Assembly (NCBI GenBank): GCA_035275405.1
Contig: DATEMU010000004.1
Location: 1-64,000, forward strand
Length of the DNA: 64,000 nucleotides
Reading direction: 5' to 3'
Origin: Phycisphaerae bacterium
Lineage (GTDB): Bacteria; Planctomycetota; Phycisphaerae; UBA1845; UTPLA1
This document shows, one piece after another, positions 9,917 to 18,229 of the stretch (position 1 is its first letter; every line of letters starts with the position of its first letter). The notes under the pieces are model-generated. The model searched no databases and was not told where the DNA came from. It saw only the letters and a list, made by a program, of their open reading frames with translations. The translations under genes and the position numbers were made by a program.

Positions 9917-10960
9917 TCACGGCCCCTCCGCCGGTCGGCTCGTCGCCTCAAGACGACACTCCGGCAATTCCGCAATCGGCGGCCCCAGACTCAACCAGCG
10001 ATCGCTCCCCGGCGGCCATGGATCCGACCCCAATAGCCGATTGGCATCTTCCTCCGCCTCCGTCGCACGATCCTCCAGACCATCCTCCCTTAGACGCCGC
10101 GCCCAATCGCGCAGCAACTCAATGCGCACCCACCGAACGCTGTCTGCCGCCTGCCGCCGAGTCGTCGGATCGGTCTCTTCGAACCACGCGTCGACCCGTG
10201 CCGAAATCCGAAGGTTCAGCGCCACCGCTGCTGCATGATCCCCCTGGTCCCCTAGCGCCCGGCATCGTTCCATCCTCGCCCACAACCCTATCCGCCGTGC
10301 CCCCGGAACGCTCAGTACCGGTCGCAGCACCTGCAGCGCGCGCTCCGCGCGGCCGGCTCGACGATACGCCGCTCCCTGCCAGAGCTTTGCCGCCTCCGCC
10401 ACGCCTTTCCGCGAGTCGTCAAAATACTCCGCCAACCCGCTGCACGCTGAAAGCAACTCATCCCGCGCCGGTCCCGTCGTCGGCGCGCTGCCCAGCGCGT
10501 GGAACACCGTCGCAAAGGTCCGCATCAAATCGATGCACGCCCTCAACGCTTCCGCGCTCTCCTCCCCCAACTCCGACTCCGCCAACGCCTTCTCCGCCGC
10601 GGTCAGATGCCCCAACACCCTTGACGCGCTCTCCCGCATCAAGACTCCTTGATCGCCCTCTCCGCATAGCTCCTTCGACAGCGCCGTCGAACATTGGGAA
10701 TCGAGGAAGCACCGCGCCGCTTCCAACAGGGCCTCACAACGAGCCGCCGGCGTCCCCGCATGGGCCGCTTTTTCCTCCAGCGCCTCGCACGAGATTGGAT
10801 CTTTCCCTGGCTCTTCCACTGAGGAACTGGTGGTGGGAGGGGCGGGCTGCGTCGAAACATCCGCAACGACCATCGACGCACTGACCAAGACAACCAACAG
10901 GACCAGCAAGGGACGGAGCGGATTGAAGGTGGAAGGGCTGAGGCCCGCGCGGTTTTGCAT
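9917..10960 (-). CDS. Hypothetical exported helical-repeat protein
   Basis: A 347-residue protein starting at an ATG with AGGAC upstream. One N-terminal hydrophobic segment (LLVLLVVLVSASMVVA) looks like a signal peptide or anchor and is followed by a Pro/Ser/Thr linker. The remainder is Ala/Leu/Glu/Arg-rich helix with Cys in pairs (for example near SCEALEEKAAHAG and RCEALLEAARCFLDS), suggestive of degenerate TPR or other alpha-hairpin repeats. No enzyme motif. It faces the nuclease gene tail-to-tail. Family not recognised. Confidence 0.6.
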   Translation of the reverse strand: MQNRAGLSPSTFNPLRPLLVLLVVLVSASMVVADVSTQPAPPTTSSSVEEPGKDPISCEALEEKAAHAGTPAARCEALLEAARCFLDSQCSTALSKELCGEGDQGVLMRESASRVLGHLTAAEKALAESELGEESAEALRACIDLMRTFATVFHALGSAPTTGPARDELLSACSGLAEYFDDSRKGVAEAAKLWQGAAYRRAGRAERALQVLRPVLSVPGARRIGLWARMERCRALGDQGDHAAAVALNLRISARVDAWFEETDPTTRRQAADSVRWVRIELLRDWARRLREDGLEDRATEAEEDANRLLGSDPWPPGSDRWLSLGPPIAELPECRLEATSRPAEGP

Positions 10961-11187
10961 CGTTTGTCCTGCGGAGAACAGCCGCCTCGGCGGCAAGCTC
11001 GTTTAGGGCCAACCGGCTCGTAACTGCCGTCCGGGCCCGATTATAGGTCGCGCCGCTTTCTCGTCAAAAGTCGCGACTTGCGCAACTCCCGCCGACGGCC
11101 CGCTTCTTTATGGTCGTCCCTCGCTACGACCGATCATATGATGGGTTATCCTCGCCTAGCGCGGGGGCGCGCCCTTACGAGGTTCCG

Positions 11188-11454
11188 ATGACGCCTTGCC
11201 GACTGCGAACGTATCTTATACTTGCTCTTGTGACGATCGGGCTGGGGTGCGGCTGCGGTTTCGACCGCCTGCAGCAACAGACGTTGCCAGACGAGGTGAC
11301 GGGCCTGACGCTCGAACAACTGGAAGATATCCAGGACGACGAGACCCTCACCGACGACGAAAAAAAAGAGGAAATCCGCACGGCAATCGGTGCACCCGAG
11401 GATTCCAGCGGCGACCGGCTGGTGGACTTCCTCTTTAATCTCAACGTCCCGTGA
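11188..11454 (+). CDS. Small putative lipoprotein
   Basis: An 88-residue protein. The chosen ATG (11188) has GAGG 6 bases upstream and opens a lipoprotein signal with lipobox GLGC (Cys21), followed by a second Cys. The mature part is short and very acidic, with EQLEDIQDDETL and DDEKKEE. Function unknown. It resembles the next lipoprotein gene in size and character, and they may be related exported factors. Confidence 0.6.
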   Translation: MTPCRLRTYLILALVTIGLGCGCGFDRLQQQTLPDEVTGLTLEQLEDIQDDETLTDDEKKEEIRTAIGAPEDSSGDRLVDFLFNLNVP

Positions 11455-11566
11455 ACCGAGTGGCACCGTCCCTAAACCGATCCTCATGACCGCGCGTCAC
11501 CGAAGGCCGCGACTTCTTTTTTCCTACAGAATTACCCAACCGAAATAACGTAAAGGGGGAAGGTCC

Positions 11567-11989
11567 ATGTTCAAAAGCAAACAACGTGTTCTCGTGATGA
11601 TCGTCGCCACCCTGGCCACGGCGTCCGCCGGCTGCGGCGTCTCCGACCTCGCCAGTGCGGCCTCCAAACTGGCCAATGGCCAGATTGGCGCCCTGACCGC
11701 CAGCGAGATCCGCTCGCTCAGCGAAGCCGCCATTGCGCTGCTCAAATCGCAGGACCCCAACTTTGCTCTGCAGCCCCTGAACGAGGCCCAGGCCGAGGCC
11801 CTCGTTAACTTCCTCGACGTCAATGAGGTGGAAACGCAACAAGACCTCGACGCCCTCGTGGCCAACGCCGACACCGACCCCCCCGTCGGTCTCGATGAAC
11901 TCGCCAACGCCTTCGGCAACGTCGACCCCGACAACGCCGACCCCGAAGACCTCGAACAGGTCCTCGAACAAGCCTTTGGCGTCAACTAG
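11567..11989 (+). CDS. Small acidic lipoprotein
   Basis: A 140-residue protein with a strong ribosome site (AAGGGGGAAGG) before the ATG. The signal peptide ends in ASAGC, making Cys23 the lipidated residue. The mature chain is Ala/Leu/Asp/Glu-rich and helical; its end carries short repeats of the VDPDNADPEDLEQVLEQAF type. No known domain. It sits 112 bases after the preceding small lipoprotein on the same strand, possibly in one unit. Confidence 0.65.
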   Translation: MFKSKQRVLVMIVATLATASAGCGVSDLASAASKLANGQIGALTASEIRSLSEAAIALLKSQDPNFALQPLNEAQAEALVNFLDVNEVETQQDLDALVANADTDPPVGLDELANAFGNVDPDNADPEDLEQVLEQAFGVN

Positions 11990-12262
11990 TCGTAGCGCCC
12001 GGCCGCGGTGTCCCCACTGCGTCGGAGCCCTCGCCTAGGGTGGGCGAGTGCCGAGCGTTTCCGTTCCGCCAATCCATCGCGCCACCCACTATGGCGCCGT
12101 TTCGCCGTGCCGTTTTTCGGTCGTTTGCACTAGAAATGAATTGCTCAGGGCACAACCAATCGATGTCAGCGGTTACGCGCGCCGACGATCCGCCGTTTTT
12201 GGCCTTTGCCAATGCCCCCCGTACCATAGCGGCATGAATCTGAAGCGGAAACGAGCCTGACC

Positions 12263-12919
12263 ATGTTTTCCGGCATCATCGAAGCTCTGGGGACGGTCCA
12301 AGACGCCCACATTGTCGCCGGCGGGAGTGAGCTGGAGATTCGCGCGCCCGGATATTGGCGGGACGTAACGCAAGGCGCCAGCGTCGCCATCGACGGCGTT
12401 TGCCTGACGCTGACTCGCGCGGACGAAAACGAGGCCTCCTTCGACGTCATCGCCGAAACGATGCGCCGCACGACACTTGGAACCCTTCATCCCGGCGACC
12501 GTGTCAATCTGCAAAAATCACTGGCCGTCGGCGACCGCATCGACGGTCACTTCGTCCAGGGCCATGTCGATGCCGTCGCCGAGGTCGTTCGCGTCGAAGA
12601 GTCGCCCGCCGAGGCCCTCTGGTGGTTCCGACCGCCCGCCGAAGCGCTGCGCTACATTGTCCCCAAGGGCTCCATCGCCATCGACGGAATCTCGCTGACC
12701 ATTGCCGCCGTGCAAAGAGACGCATTCAGCGTTGCCCTGATCCCCACGACACTGGCCCGGACCACGCTCGGCCGGAAAAAGGCCGGCGCCCGCGTCAATA
12801 TCGAGACCGACATCCTCGCCCGCACCCTGGTCCACTACCTAGAATCGGTCGTCGGCGCGCCCGGAACGATGGGTGGTTCGCTGACGCTGGAGAAATTGCG
12901 ACAAGAGGGTTTCGCATGA
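12263..12919 (+). CDS. ribE: Riboflavin synthase, alpha subunit
   Basis: A 218-residue protein opening with MFSGIIEALGTV, the hallmark of riboflavin synthase, which dismutates two 6,7-dimethyl-8-ribityllumazine into riboflavin and a pyrimidine. Two tandem lumazine-binding barrels are visible: the first includes GASVAIDGVCLTL and the second KGSIAIDGISLTI, with the conserved GHVDAVAEV between them. Size matches the family (about 200-220). No FMN riboswitch pattern was found in the 270 bases upstream, and the other rib genes are not here. It is followed closely by pdxA, so the two cofactor genes may share a transcript. Confidence 0.95.
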   Translation: MFSGIIEALGTVQDAHIVAGGSELEIRAPGYWRDVTQGASVAIDGVCLTLTRADENEASFDVIAETMRRTTLGTLHPGDRVNLQKSLAVGDRIDGHFVQGHVDAVAEVVRVEESPAEALWWFRPPAEALRYIVPKGSIAIDGISLTIAAVQRDAFSVALIPTTLARTTLGRKKAGARVNIETDILARTLVHYLESVVGAPGTMGGSLTLEKLRQEGFA

Positions 12920-12938
12920 CGCCGCCGAGAAAACAACG

Positions 12939-14000
12939 ATGATCGACGACGCGACACCGGCCGGCGACACCCCTCTACCCACGATCGGGATCACCATGGG
13001 CGATCCCGCGGGCATCGGCGCAGAGGTCATCGTCAAGGCCCTGGCCGATGAGTCGCTCCGCAACCGCGCGAACTTCATCCTCTATGGTTTGGACGAGACG
13101 ATCGCCTACGCCGCCGATCTCGCCGAACTCACCCCTTACTGGTCGCGCCGGCCTCATGACGAACCCAGGGCCCTCGCCCGCGGCGTCGTCATCGCCGATT
13201 TCGACGAGGAATTTGTCGATGGCCGCCCTCCGCGAAAGCCCACCGCCGAATCGGGCCGCGCCTCCTTGCGCTTCCTCGAAGAGGCGATCCGCGACGCCCG
13301 CGGCGGCGCGATCGATGCGCTCGTGACCGGACCGATAAATAAGACGGCTTGGCAAATGGCGGGCATCGAGTTCGAGGGCCACACGGAACTCCTGGCCCGA
13401 CGGCTTAAAGCGCGACGCGTCACCATGCTCTTCGTCGGCGGGCCTCTCAGGGTCGCCCTCGCCAGCATTCACCAGCCCCTGTTTGAACTGCGCAATTCCT
13501 TTACCATCGGCCTCGTCTTTCAGCCGATCGACCTCCTCCACCAGGCCTTGCGCGATTGGTTCGATATTCCCCGCCCCAGGATTGCCGTCGCCGCCTTAAA
13601 CCCCCATGCGGGAGAGAACGGCCGATTCGGCGACGAGGAGGCGCGTGTGATCGAGCCCGCCATCGACATGGCCCGGCAACACGGCATCGACGCGATCGGC
13701 CCGATCCCCGCCGATACGCTCTTTTGGCGCGCCGCTCACGGCGAGTTCGACGGCGTCGTCGCCCTCTATCACGATCAAGCGTTGATTCCGGTCAAGCTGC
13801 TTGCGTTTGACGAAGCGGTCAACATCACACTGGGCCTGTCTATCATCCGCACCAGCGTTGACCATGGCACGGCGTACGACATCGCGGGGAAAAACCGCGC
13901 CGATCCCGGCTCCATGAAAGCCGCCATCCGGCTCGCGATCGACCTTGCGGAACGCCGACGAACTGCGTCCGAAAGTCCTCCTCAGGCTCTCGCGGACTGA
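12939..14000 (+). CDS. pdxA: 4-hydroxythreonine-4-phosphate dehydrogenase
   Basis: A 353-residue PdxA of the DXP-dependent pyridoxal phosphate pathway, oxidising 4-phosphohydroxy-L-threonine with NAD. Signatures: TIGITMGDPAGIGAEV at the N-terminus, ALVTGPINKTAW, GHTELLARR, ALNPHAGENG, and the C-terminal HDQALIPVKLLAFDEAVN with TSVDHGTAYDIAGKN. Metal-binding His residues lie in GHTE, NPHAG and DHGTA context. It begins 19 bases after ribE on the same strand. Confidence 0.95.
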   Translation: MIDDATPAGDTPLPTIGITMGDPAGIGAEVIVKALADESLRNRANFILYGLDETIAYAADLAELTPYWSRRPHDEPRALARGVVIADFDEEFVDGRPPRKPTAESGRASLRFLEEAIRDARGGAIDALVTGPINKTAWQMAGIEFEGHTELLARRLKARRVTMLFVGGPLRVALASIHQPLFELRNSFTIGLVFQPIDLLHQALRDWFDIPRPRIAVAALNPHAGENGRFGDEEARVIEPAIDMARQHGIDAIGPIPADTLFWRAAHGEFDGVVALYHDQALIPVKLLAFDEAVNITLGLSIIRTSVDHGTAYDIAGKNRADPGSMKAAIRLAIDLAERRRTASESPPQALAD

Positions 14001-14033
14001 TCTCAGTGTTGTCGGCCGGATACCGTCGTCAAA

Positions 14034-15986
14034 TCAAATCGGTTCAAGGGCCTTGAGACCGATGGTGATCGAATAAGCCCGGCTGCCCACACAACCGGAT
14101 TCGCTCGTGGCGGTTACTGTAAAGGCGAAGACTCCGGTCTGTGTGTGCGGTACACCGGACAAGACGCCTTCGGCGGAAAGGGAAAGTCCCGGCGGCAGCC
14201 CCCCGGCCGAAATCCCGAAGCTATAAGGGCCGATCGCGCCGCCTGCGGAAAGGGTCTTGTTGTACGATCGACCGAGTTTTCCCGGCGGCAAGCTGGTCGG
14301 GGTCAAAGTTACAGGTGGACAAACTACAAACTGCGAATAGCTCTTGTTGGTGGTGCAGGCCGTCGCGGTGTCGGTGGCCGTAATGGTGAAGTTGGACGGG
14401 CCGGCCGGACCCGTCGGCGTCCCTGAAAGCGTGCCTGCGGACAAGGTCAGTCCCGCGGGAAGACTGCCGGACGTTACGGCATACGTGTACGGTCCCGTCC
14501 CCCCGCTTGCAGATAGCGCCTGGCTGAAGGGCTGTCCGATCGACGCGTCCGCGAGCGCCGAAGGATCGACGATCAACTCCGGACAAGCCGCCGTGGCCGA
14601 GAGGTTCAGGGTGTAAAGCTGGACCTCGGTCGGATTGTCGTTCTCGTACACGCGCACGAAATAGTCTCCGGCCGCGGGAAGATCGACCTGCGACAGCGTC
14701 TCTGCCGATCCCGCGCCCGTCGCATTGGCCGTTCCCAGCACCGTCACGCCGTCCGTCGCGAGGATTTCAACGCCCAGATCGGCCCGGGAGAGACTGTTGA
14801 CGTTCGTCCCGGCGGAACAACTGCCGTCAAAATTCTGCCCGCCGCTGGGATAGGTCAGACCCTGCGGGGCAACGGTCACCGTCGTGCGAAGGGGGCTGTC
14901 GACGTGAAACGTGAAGAAATCGGTCTTACCGTTCGCGTCGATGCTGAGGAGCGACGTACTTGCGGGGCTGGTGCCCGCGGGCGGCGGCGGCAACGCCCCA
15001 ATGCTGATCGTCGGACCGACGGCCAGCGTTCCGATCGCGGCCGCCGTTCCGGCCGTATCATTGCTTTCGTAAATGTCGCCGTAATGGCGCTGGCCGGCGC
15101 GAACGTCGTCATGGCGCAGCCCGTCAAAGCCGGTGTTCAGAAACGGCTCCATGAGCTTCGAGCCGCTGACCGGGCAAACGTGTGCTATCCCCAGTCCATG
15201 GCCGTGCTCGTGCATGACCGTGTTTCTGAAGAAGCGGTTCTGATTCGTTGTGGAGCCCCAGTTTTCCGAGCGGTCGATGACCATGTCGCCACTGGATGGG
15301 AAAAAGTTGTAGGCCAGGATCCCGCTGCCACCATCGATGTTCTTCATGGAGATGCGGATGTCTCCGCGCAATCCAGCAGACCCGGCGGACCCCCATGCGG
15401 CCCCATCATCCCAGTCGTTGCCGCCGACAGTGATCCGCGTGTACGACGTCCCGCAGAGCTGAGCCCAGCGATCGAAGCACTGCTGAAACCGGTTGATCCA
15501 TGCGGCGCGGCCGCCCTGCGCCGCGAAAAGCGAGTCCATGCGGCTGAATAGCTCACTGGGGGCGACCGGTTCTCCGACGCCGTTGCTGATCGACAACCCG
15601 TCCGGAACGAAGCTCCACGTCAGCGCGCGGGGGGTTCCCTGCGCCCCCGACCATCGGCCCGACACTTGATAGCGTTCGCCCGCCTCCACTTGAAGAAGCT
15701 CGTGAAAGTATGCGACGACCTGCTCGTCGGTCCCTTGGGCGAAACAGGCAATGACCCGGCCCTGATCGGGATCGGGCCGGCCAAAGGACTGCTCGTAGAA
15801 TTCGAGCGGTTGTCCCGGGCCGATTTGAAGCCCGGCCTCCGCCAGGTCTTCGTGAACGGTTGCCGATTCCGGCGGGTCACCGGCCAGGAGCGTGCCCGAC
15901 AGGGCGAGTCCGGCGCCTACAAACGCCGCCGCGGCGAACACCAATATCCACTTTGCGCGATGAGCCAGCATCGTTTCCTCAGCCAT
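14034..15986 (-). CDS. Secreted matrixin-like metalloprotease with Ig-like repeats
   Basis: A 650-residue exported zincin. The ATG at 15986 (GGAG upstream) opens a signal anchor (WILVFAAAAFVGAGLALS). The catalytic motif TVMHEHGHGLGIAH near residue 255 fits the metzincin pattern HExxHxxGxxH, and SKLMEPF after it would be the Met-turn. A PPC-like beta domain follows (from about GDIYESNDTAGTA), then two putative Ig-like repeats rich in SGGTGPYTYAV / PAGLTLSAGTLSGTP (He_PIG type). It is a tandem paralog of the next gene upstream, but lacks that gene's dockerin-like tail. Probably extracellular protein degradation; substrate unknown. Confidence 0.85.
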   Translation of the reverse strand: MAEETMLAHRAKWILVFAAAAFVGAGLALSGTLLAGDPPESATVHEDLAEAGLQIGPGQPLEFYEQSFGRPDPDQGRVIACFAQGTDEQVVAYFHELLQVEAGERYQVSGRWSGAQGTPRALTWSFVPDGLSISNGVGEPVAPSELFSRMDSLFAAQGGRAAWINRFQQCFDRWAQLCGTSYTRITVGGNDWDDGAAWGSAGSAGLRGDIRISMKNIDGGSGILAYNFFPSSGDMVIDRSENWGSTTNQNRFFRNTVMHEHGHGLGIAHVCPVSGSKLMEPFLNTGFDGLRHDDVRAGQRHYGDIYESNDTAGTAAAIGTLAVGPTISIGALPPPPAGTSPASTSLLSIDANGKTDFFTFHVDSPLRTTVTVAPQGLTYPSGGQNFDGSCSAGTNVNSLSRADLGVEILATDGVTVLGTANATGAGSAETLSQVDLPAAGDYFVRVYENDNPTEVQLYTLNLSATAACPELIVDPSALADASIGQPFSQALSASGGTGPYTYAVTSGSLPAGLTLSAGTLSGTPTGPAGPSNFTITATDTATACTTNKSYSQFVVCPPVTLTPTSLPPGKLGRSYNKTLSAGGAIGPYSFGISAGGLPPGLSLSAEGVLSGVPHTQTGVFAFTVTATSESGCVGSRAYSITIGLKALEPI

Positions 15987-16058
15987 AGAACGAATCTCCA
16001 TCAAAGTCACTGGGAGTGCGTAGTATGTCAGCACCCGCCGGATTGCAAATCTCTGACT

Positions 16059-18188
16059 TTACGGCACAAGCACGTCCACGAACGCTTCCATGTCCAACTC
16101 CTCGGCGAGGCCGTTCTGGTCCATATCGGCGCAGCCGCAATAGTCGCCGGGAGAAGATCCAAATCCAAGAACGCAATCCGTGAAACCTTGAATATCGAGG
16201 CTGTCGACGAAACCGTCGTTATTTACGTCACCCAGGAGACCACAGGCAATATTGAGCGAATAGGATCGGGTTGCCGTACAGCCGGCCGCGTCCGTCGATT
16301 CAACATCAAAATTAAAGAGCCCGATCGCATCGACCGGTGTACCGGAAATCACACCGGCGGCGCTCACACTCAATTCGGAGGGCAAGATGCCACCTGACTG
16401 GATAAACGTATAGGGGGCGATGCCGCCCACGCCGGAAAGGACCTGATTGTACGCCACCCCTATGGCCGCATCTGGAATCGACGCAGGAGAAATATCCTCG
16501 ACCGGGCAATCGATCGTGATCGAGTACGCCCGGTTGCCGGTGCAGGCGATGCTGTCGGTAGCGGTGACGGTGAAGTTGGAGGGCCCAAACAGGCCGATCG
16601 GAGTGCCGGAGATAATGCCGGCCAATGACAACGAAAGGCCGGCGGGCAAGCTACCGCTGGTGACGGCAAAGGTATAAGGCCCGGTCCCGCCCGATGCGGA
16701 TAATGCCTGGTTGTACGCCGCATTGACCGTACCGTTCGGAAGCGACGCGGGATCAACTGTAATAGCCGGGCAGCTGGCGGCCGCCGAGAGGCTCATCGTG
16801 TAAAGCTGCGACTCCGTCGGCGTGTTGTTTTCCAAGACCTGAACGTAATAGTCGCCGGCGATCGGCAAATTCACGTTGGCCAGCGTCTCCGCTGAACCTG
16901 CACCGGTCGCATTGGCCGTTCCCAGAACCGTCACGCCGTTGGTGTCGCGAATCTCGACCACCAAGTCGGCGATGGCGAGGCTGTTGACATTGGTTCCGGC
17001 CGGACAAGACCCATCACCGTTTTGCGCCGCATTCAGGTAGGTCAGCCCCTGAGGCGTGACGGTCACCGTCGCCAGGACCGGCGTATCGACATGAAACCGG
17101 TAATAGTCATTCTTGGCATTGGCGTCGATGCTCAGGGTGGAGCTGTTGGCCGGGTTGGTTCCGGCGGGCGGAGCCGGCAGCGCGCCGAGGTTGATCGGCG
17201 TTCCGATGATGAGCGTCCCGATATTGGTCGCCGTGCCCGCCGTATTGTTACTTTCGTAAATATCGCCGTAATGGCGCTGCCCGCCGCGTATGTCGTCGTG
17301 GCGCAGACCATCAAAACCGGTATTGAGGAAGGGCTCCATGAGTTTGGTTCCATTGATGGGACATACATGGAGGATACCCAAACCATGCCCGTGTTCGTGC
17401 ATGACCGTGTTTCTCAGGAAGCGGTGTTGATTGCTGGAGGATCCCCAACCTTCCGACCGATCAAGAACCATGTCACCCGGGGCCAACCCCCCTGATGGGA
17501 AAAAGTTATACGCCAGCACTCCATTGGCTCCGTCGAGATTCTTCATGCAAATGCGAATGTCCCCGCGCAATCCCACGGATCCGGCAGAGCCCCACGCCGC
17601 CCCATCGTCCCAGTCATTTCCTCCGACAGTGATCCGTGTATACGACGTCCCGCAGATTTGCGCCCAGCGATCGAAGCTCTGTTGGAACCGATTGATCCAG
17701 GTTGCCCGGCCACCTTGCGCTGCGAAAAGTGCATCCATCCGGGCAAAGAGGTCGCTATTGGCGACCGCCTCGCCGATCCCACTGGGGATGCTGAGTCCAT
17801 CCGGCACAAAGCTCCAGGTCAACGCGCGGGGCGTTCCCTGCGCGCCGGTCCATCGACTCGTGAGCTGATACCGATCCGTCGGCTCAACGTAAAGCATCTC
17901 GTTGAAATGGGCCACGACACGCTCGTCCGTCCCTTGGGCGAAGCAGGCAATGACCGGGCCCTGGTTGGGATCGGGGCGACCGAAGTTCTGCTCGTAAAAC
18001 TCCGGCGGCTGACCGGCGCCGAATTGAACGTCAACTTGCGCTGTTTGCAACGGTTCGTCGGACGCGGACTCCGGTGCTTCACCCGCCTGAAGTGTATGCG
18101 AAAGTGCGAGACCGGCCCCGACAAAAGCGGCCGCAACCAGAACCCATTTCCAATTCGCGCACTGAGCCGGAACGCTTTCTTCGGGCAT
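16059..18188 (-). CDS. Secreted matrixin-like metalloprotease with Ig-like repeats and dockerin-like tail
   Basis: A 709-residue paralog of the protein encoded at 14034-15986. The ATG at 18188 has GGAG 9 bases upstream; the TTG six codons earlier is less likely. The catalytic HEHGHGLGILH is near residue 262, with TKLMEPF after it. The PPC-like domain and two Ig-like repeats are the same as in its neighbour. It then adds a C-terminal segment with two Asp/Asn repeats (GDVNNDGFVDSLDIQGF and ADMDQNGLAEELDMEAF), a degenerate dockerin-type Ca-binding pair. The two catalytic halves match closely over hundreds of residues, which points to recent tandem duplication. Confidence 0.85.
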   Translation of the reverse strand: MPEESVPAQCANWKWVLVAAAFVGAGLALSHTLQAGEAPESASDEPLQTAQVDVQFGAGQPPEFYEQNFGRPDPNQGPVIACFAQGTDERVVAHFNEMLYVEPTDRYQLTSRWTGAQGTPRALTWSFVPDGLSIPSGIGEAVANSDLFARMDALFAAQGGRATWINRFQQSFDRWAQICGTSYTRITVGGNDWDDGAAWGSAGSVGLRGDIRICMKNLDGANGVLAYNFFPSGGLAPGDMVLDRSEGWGSSSNQHRFLRNTVMHEHGHGLGILHVCPINGTKLMEPFLNTGFDGLRHDDIRGGQRHYGDIYESNNTAGTATNIGTLIIGTPINLGALPAPPAGTNPANSSTLSIDANAKNDYYRFHVDTPVLATVTVTPQGLTYLNAAQNGDGSCPAGTNVNSLAIADLVVEIRDTNGVTVLGTANATGAGSAETLANVNLPIAGDYYVQVLENNTPTESQLYTMSLSAAASCPAITVDPASLPNGTVNAAYNQALSASGGTGPYTFAVTSGSLPAGLSLSLAGIISGTPIGLFGPSNFTVTATDSIACTGNRAYSITIDCPVEDISPASIPDAAIGVAYNQVLSGVGGIAPYTFIQSGGILPSELSVSAAGVISGTPVDAIGLFNFDVESTDAAGCTATRSYSLNIACGLLGDVNNDGFVDSLDIQGFTDCVLGFGSSPGDYCGCADMDQNGLAEELDMEAFVDVLVP

Positions 18189-18229
18189 AAACCGAAACTC
18201 CGTCAATGGTCAATGAGGGGCGCCATCCG

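Noticed and set aside
11990-12262. FMN riboswitch before ribE
   Set aside because: The conserved RFN blocks (such as AGGGAYACY-like and GATTCnGGTG-like segments) were not found.
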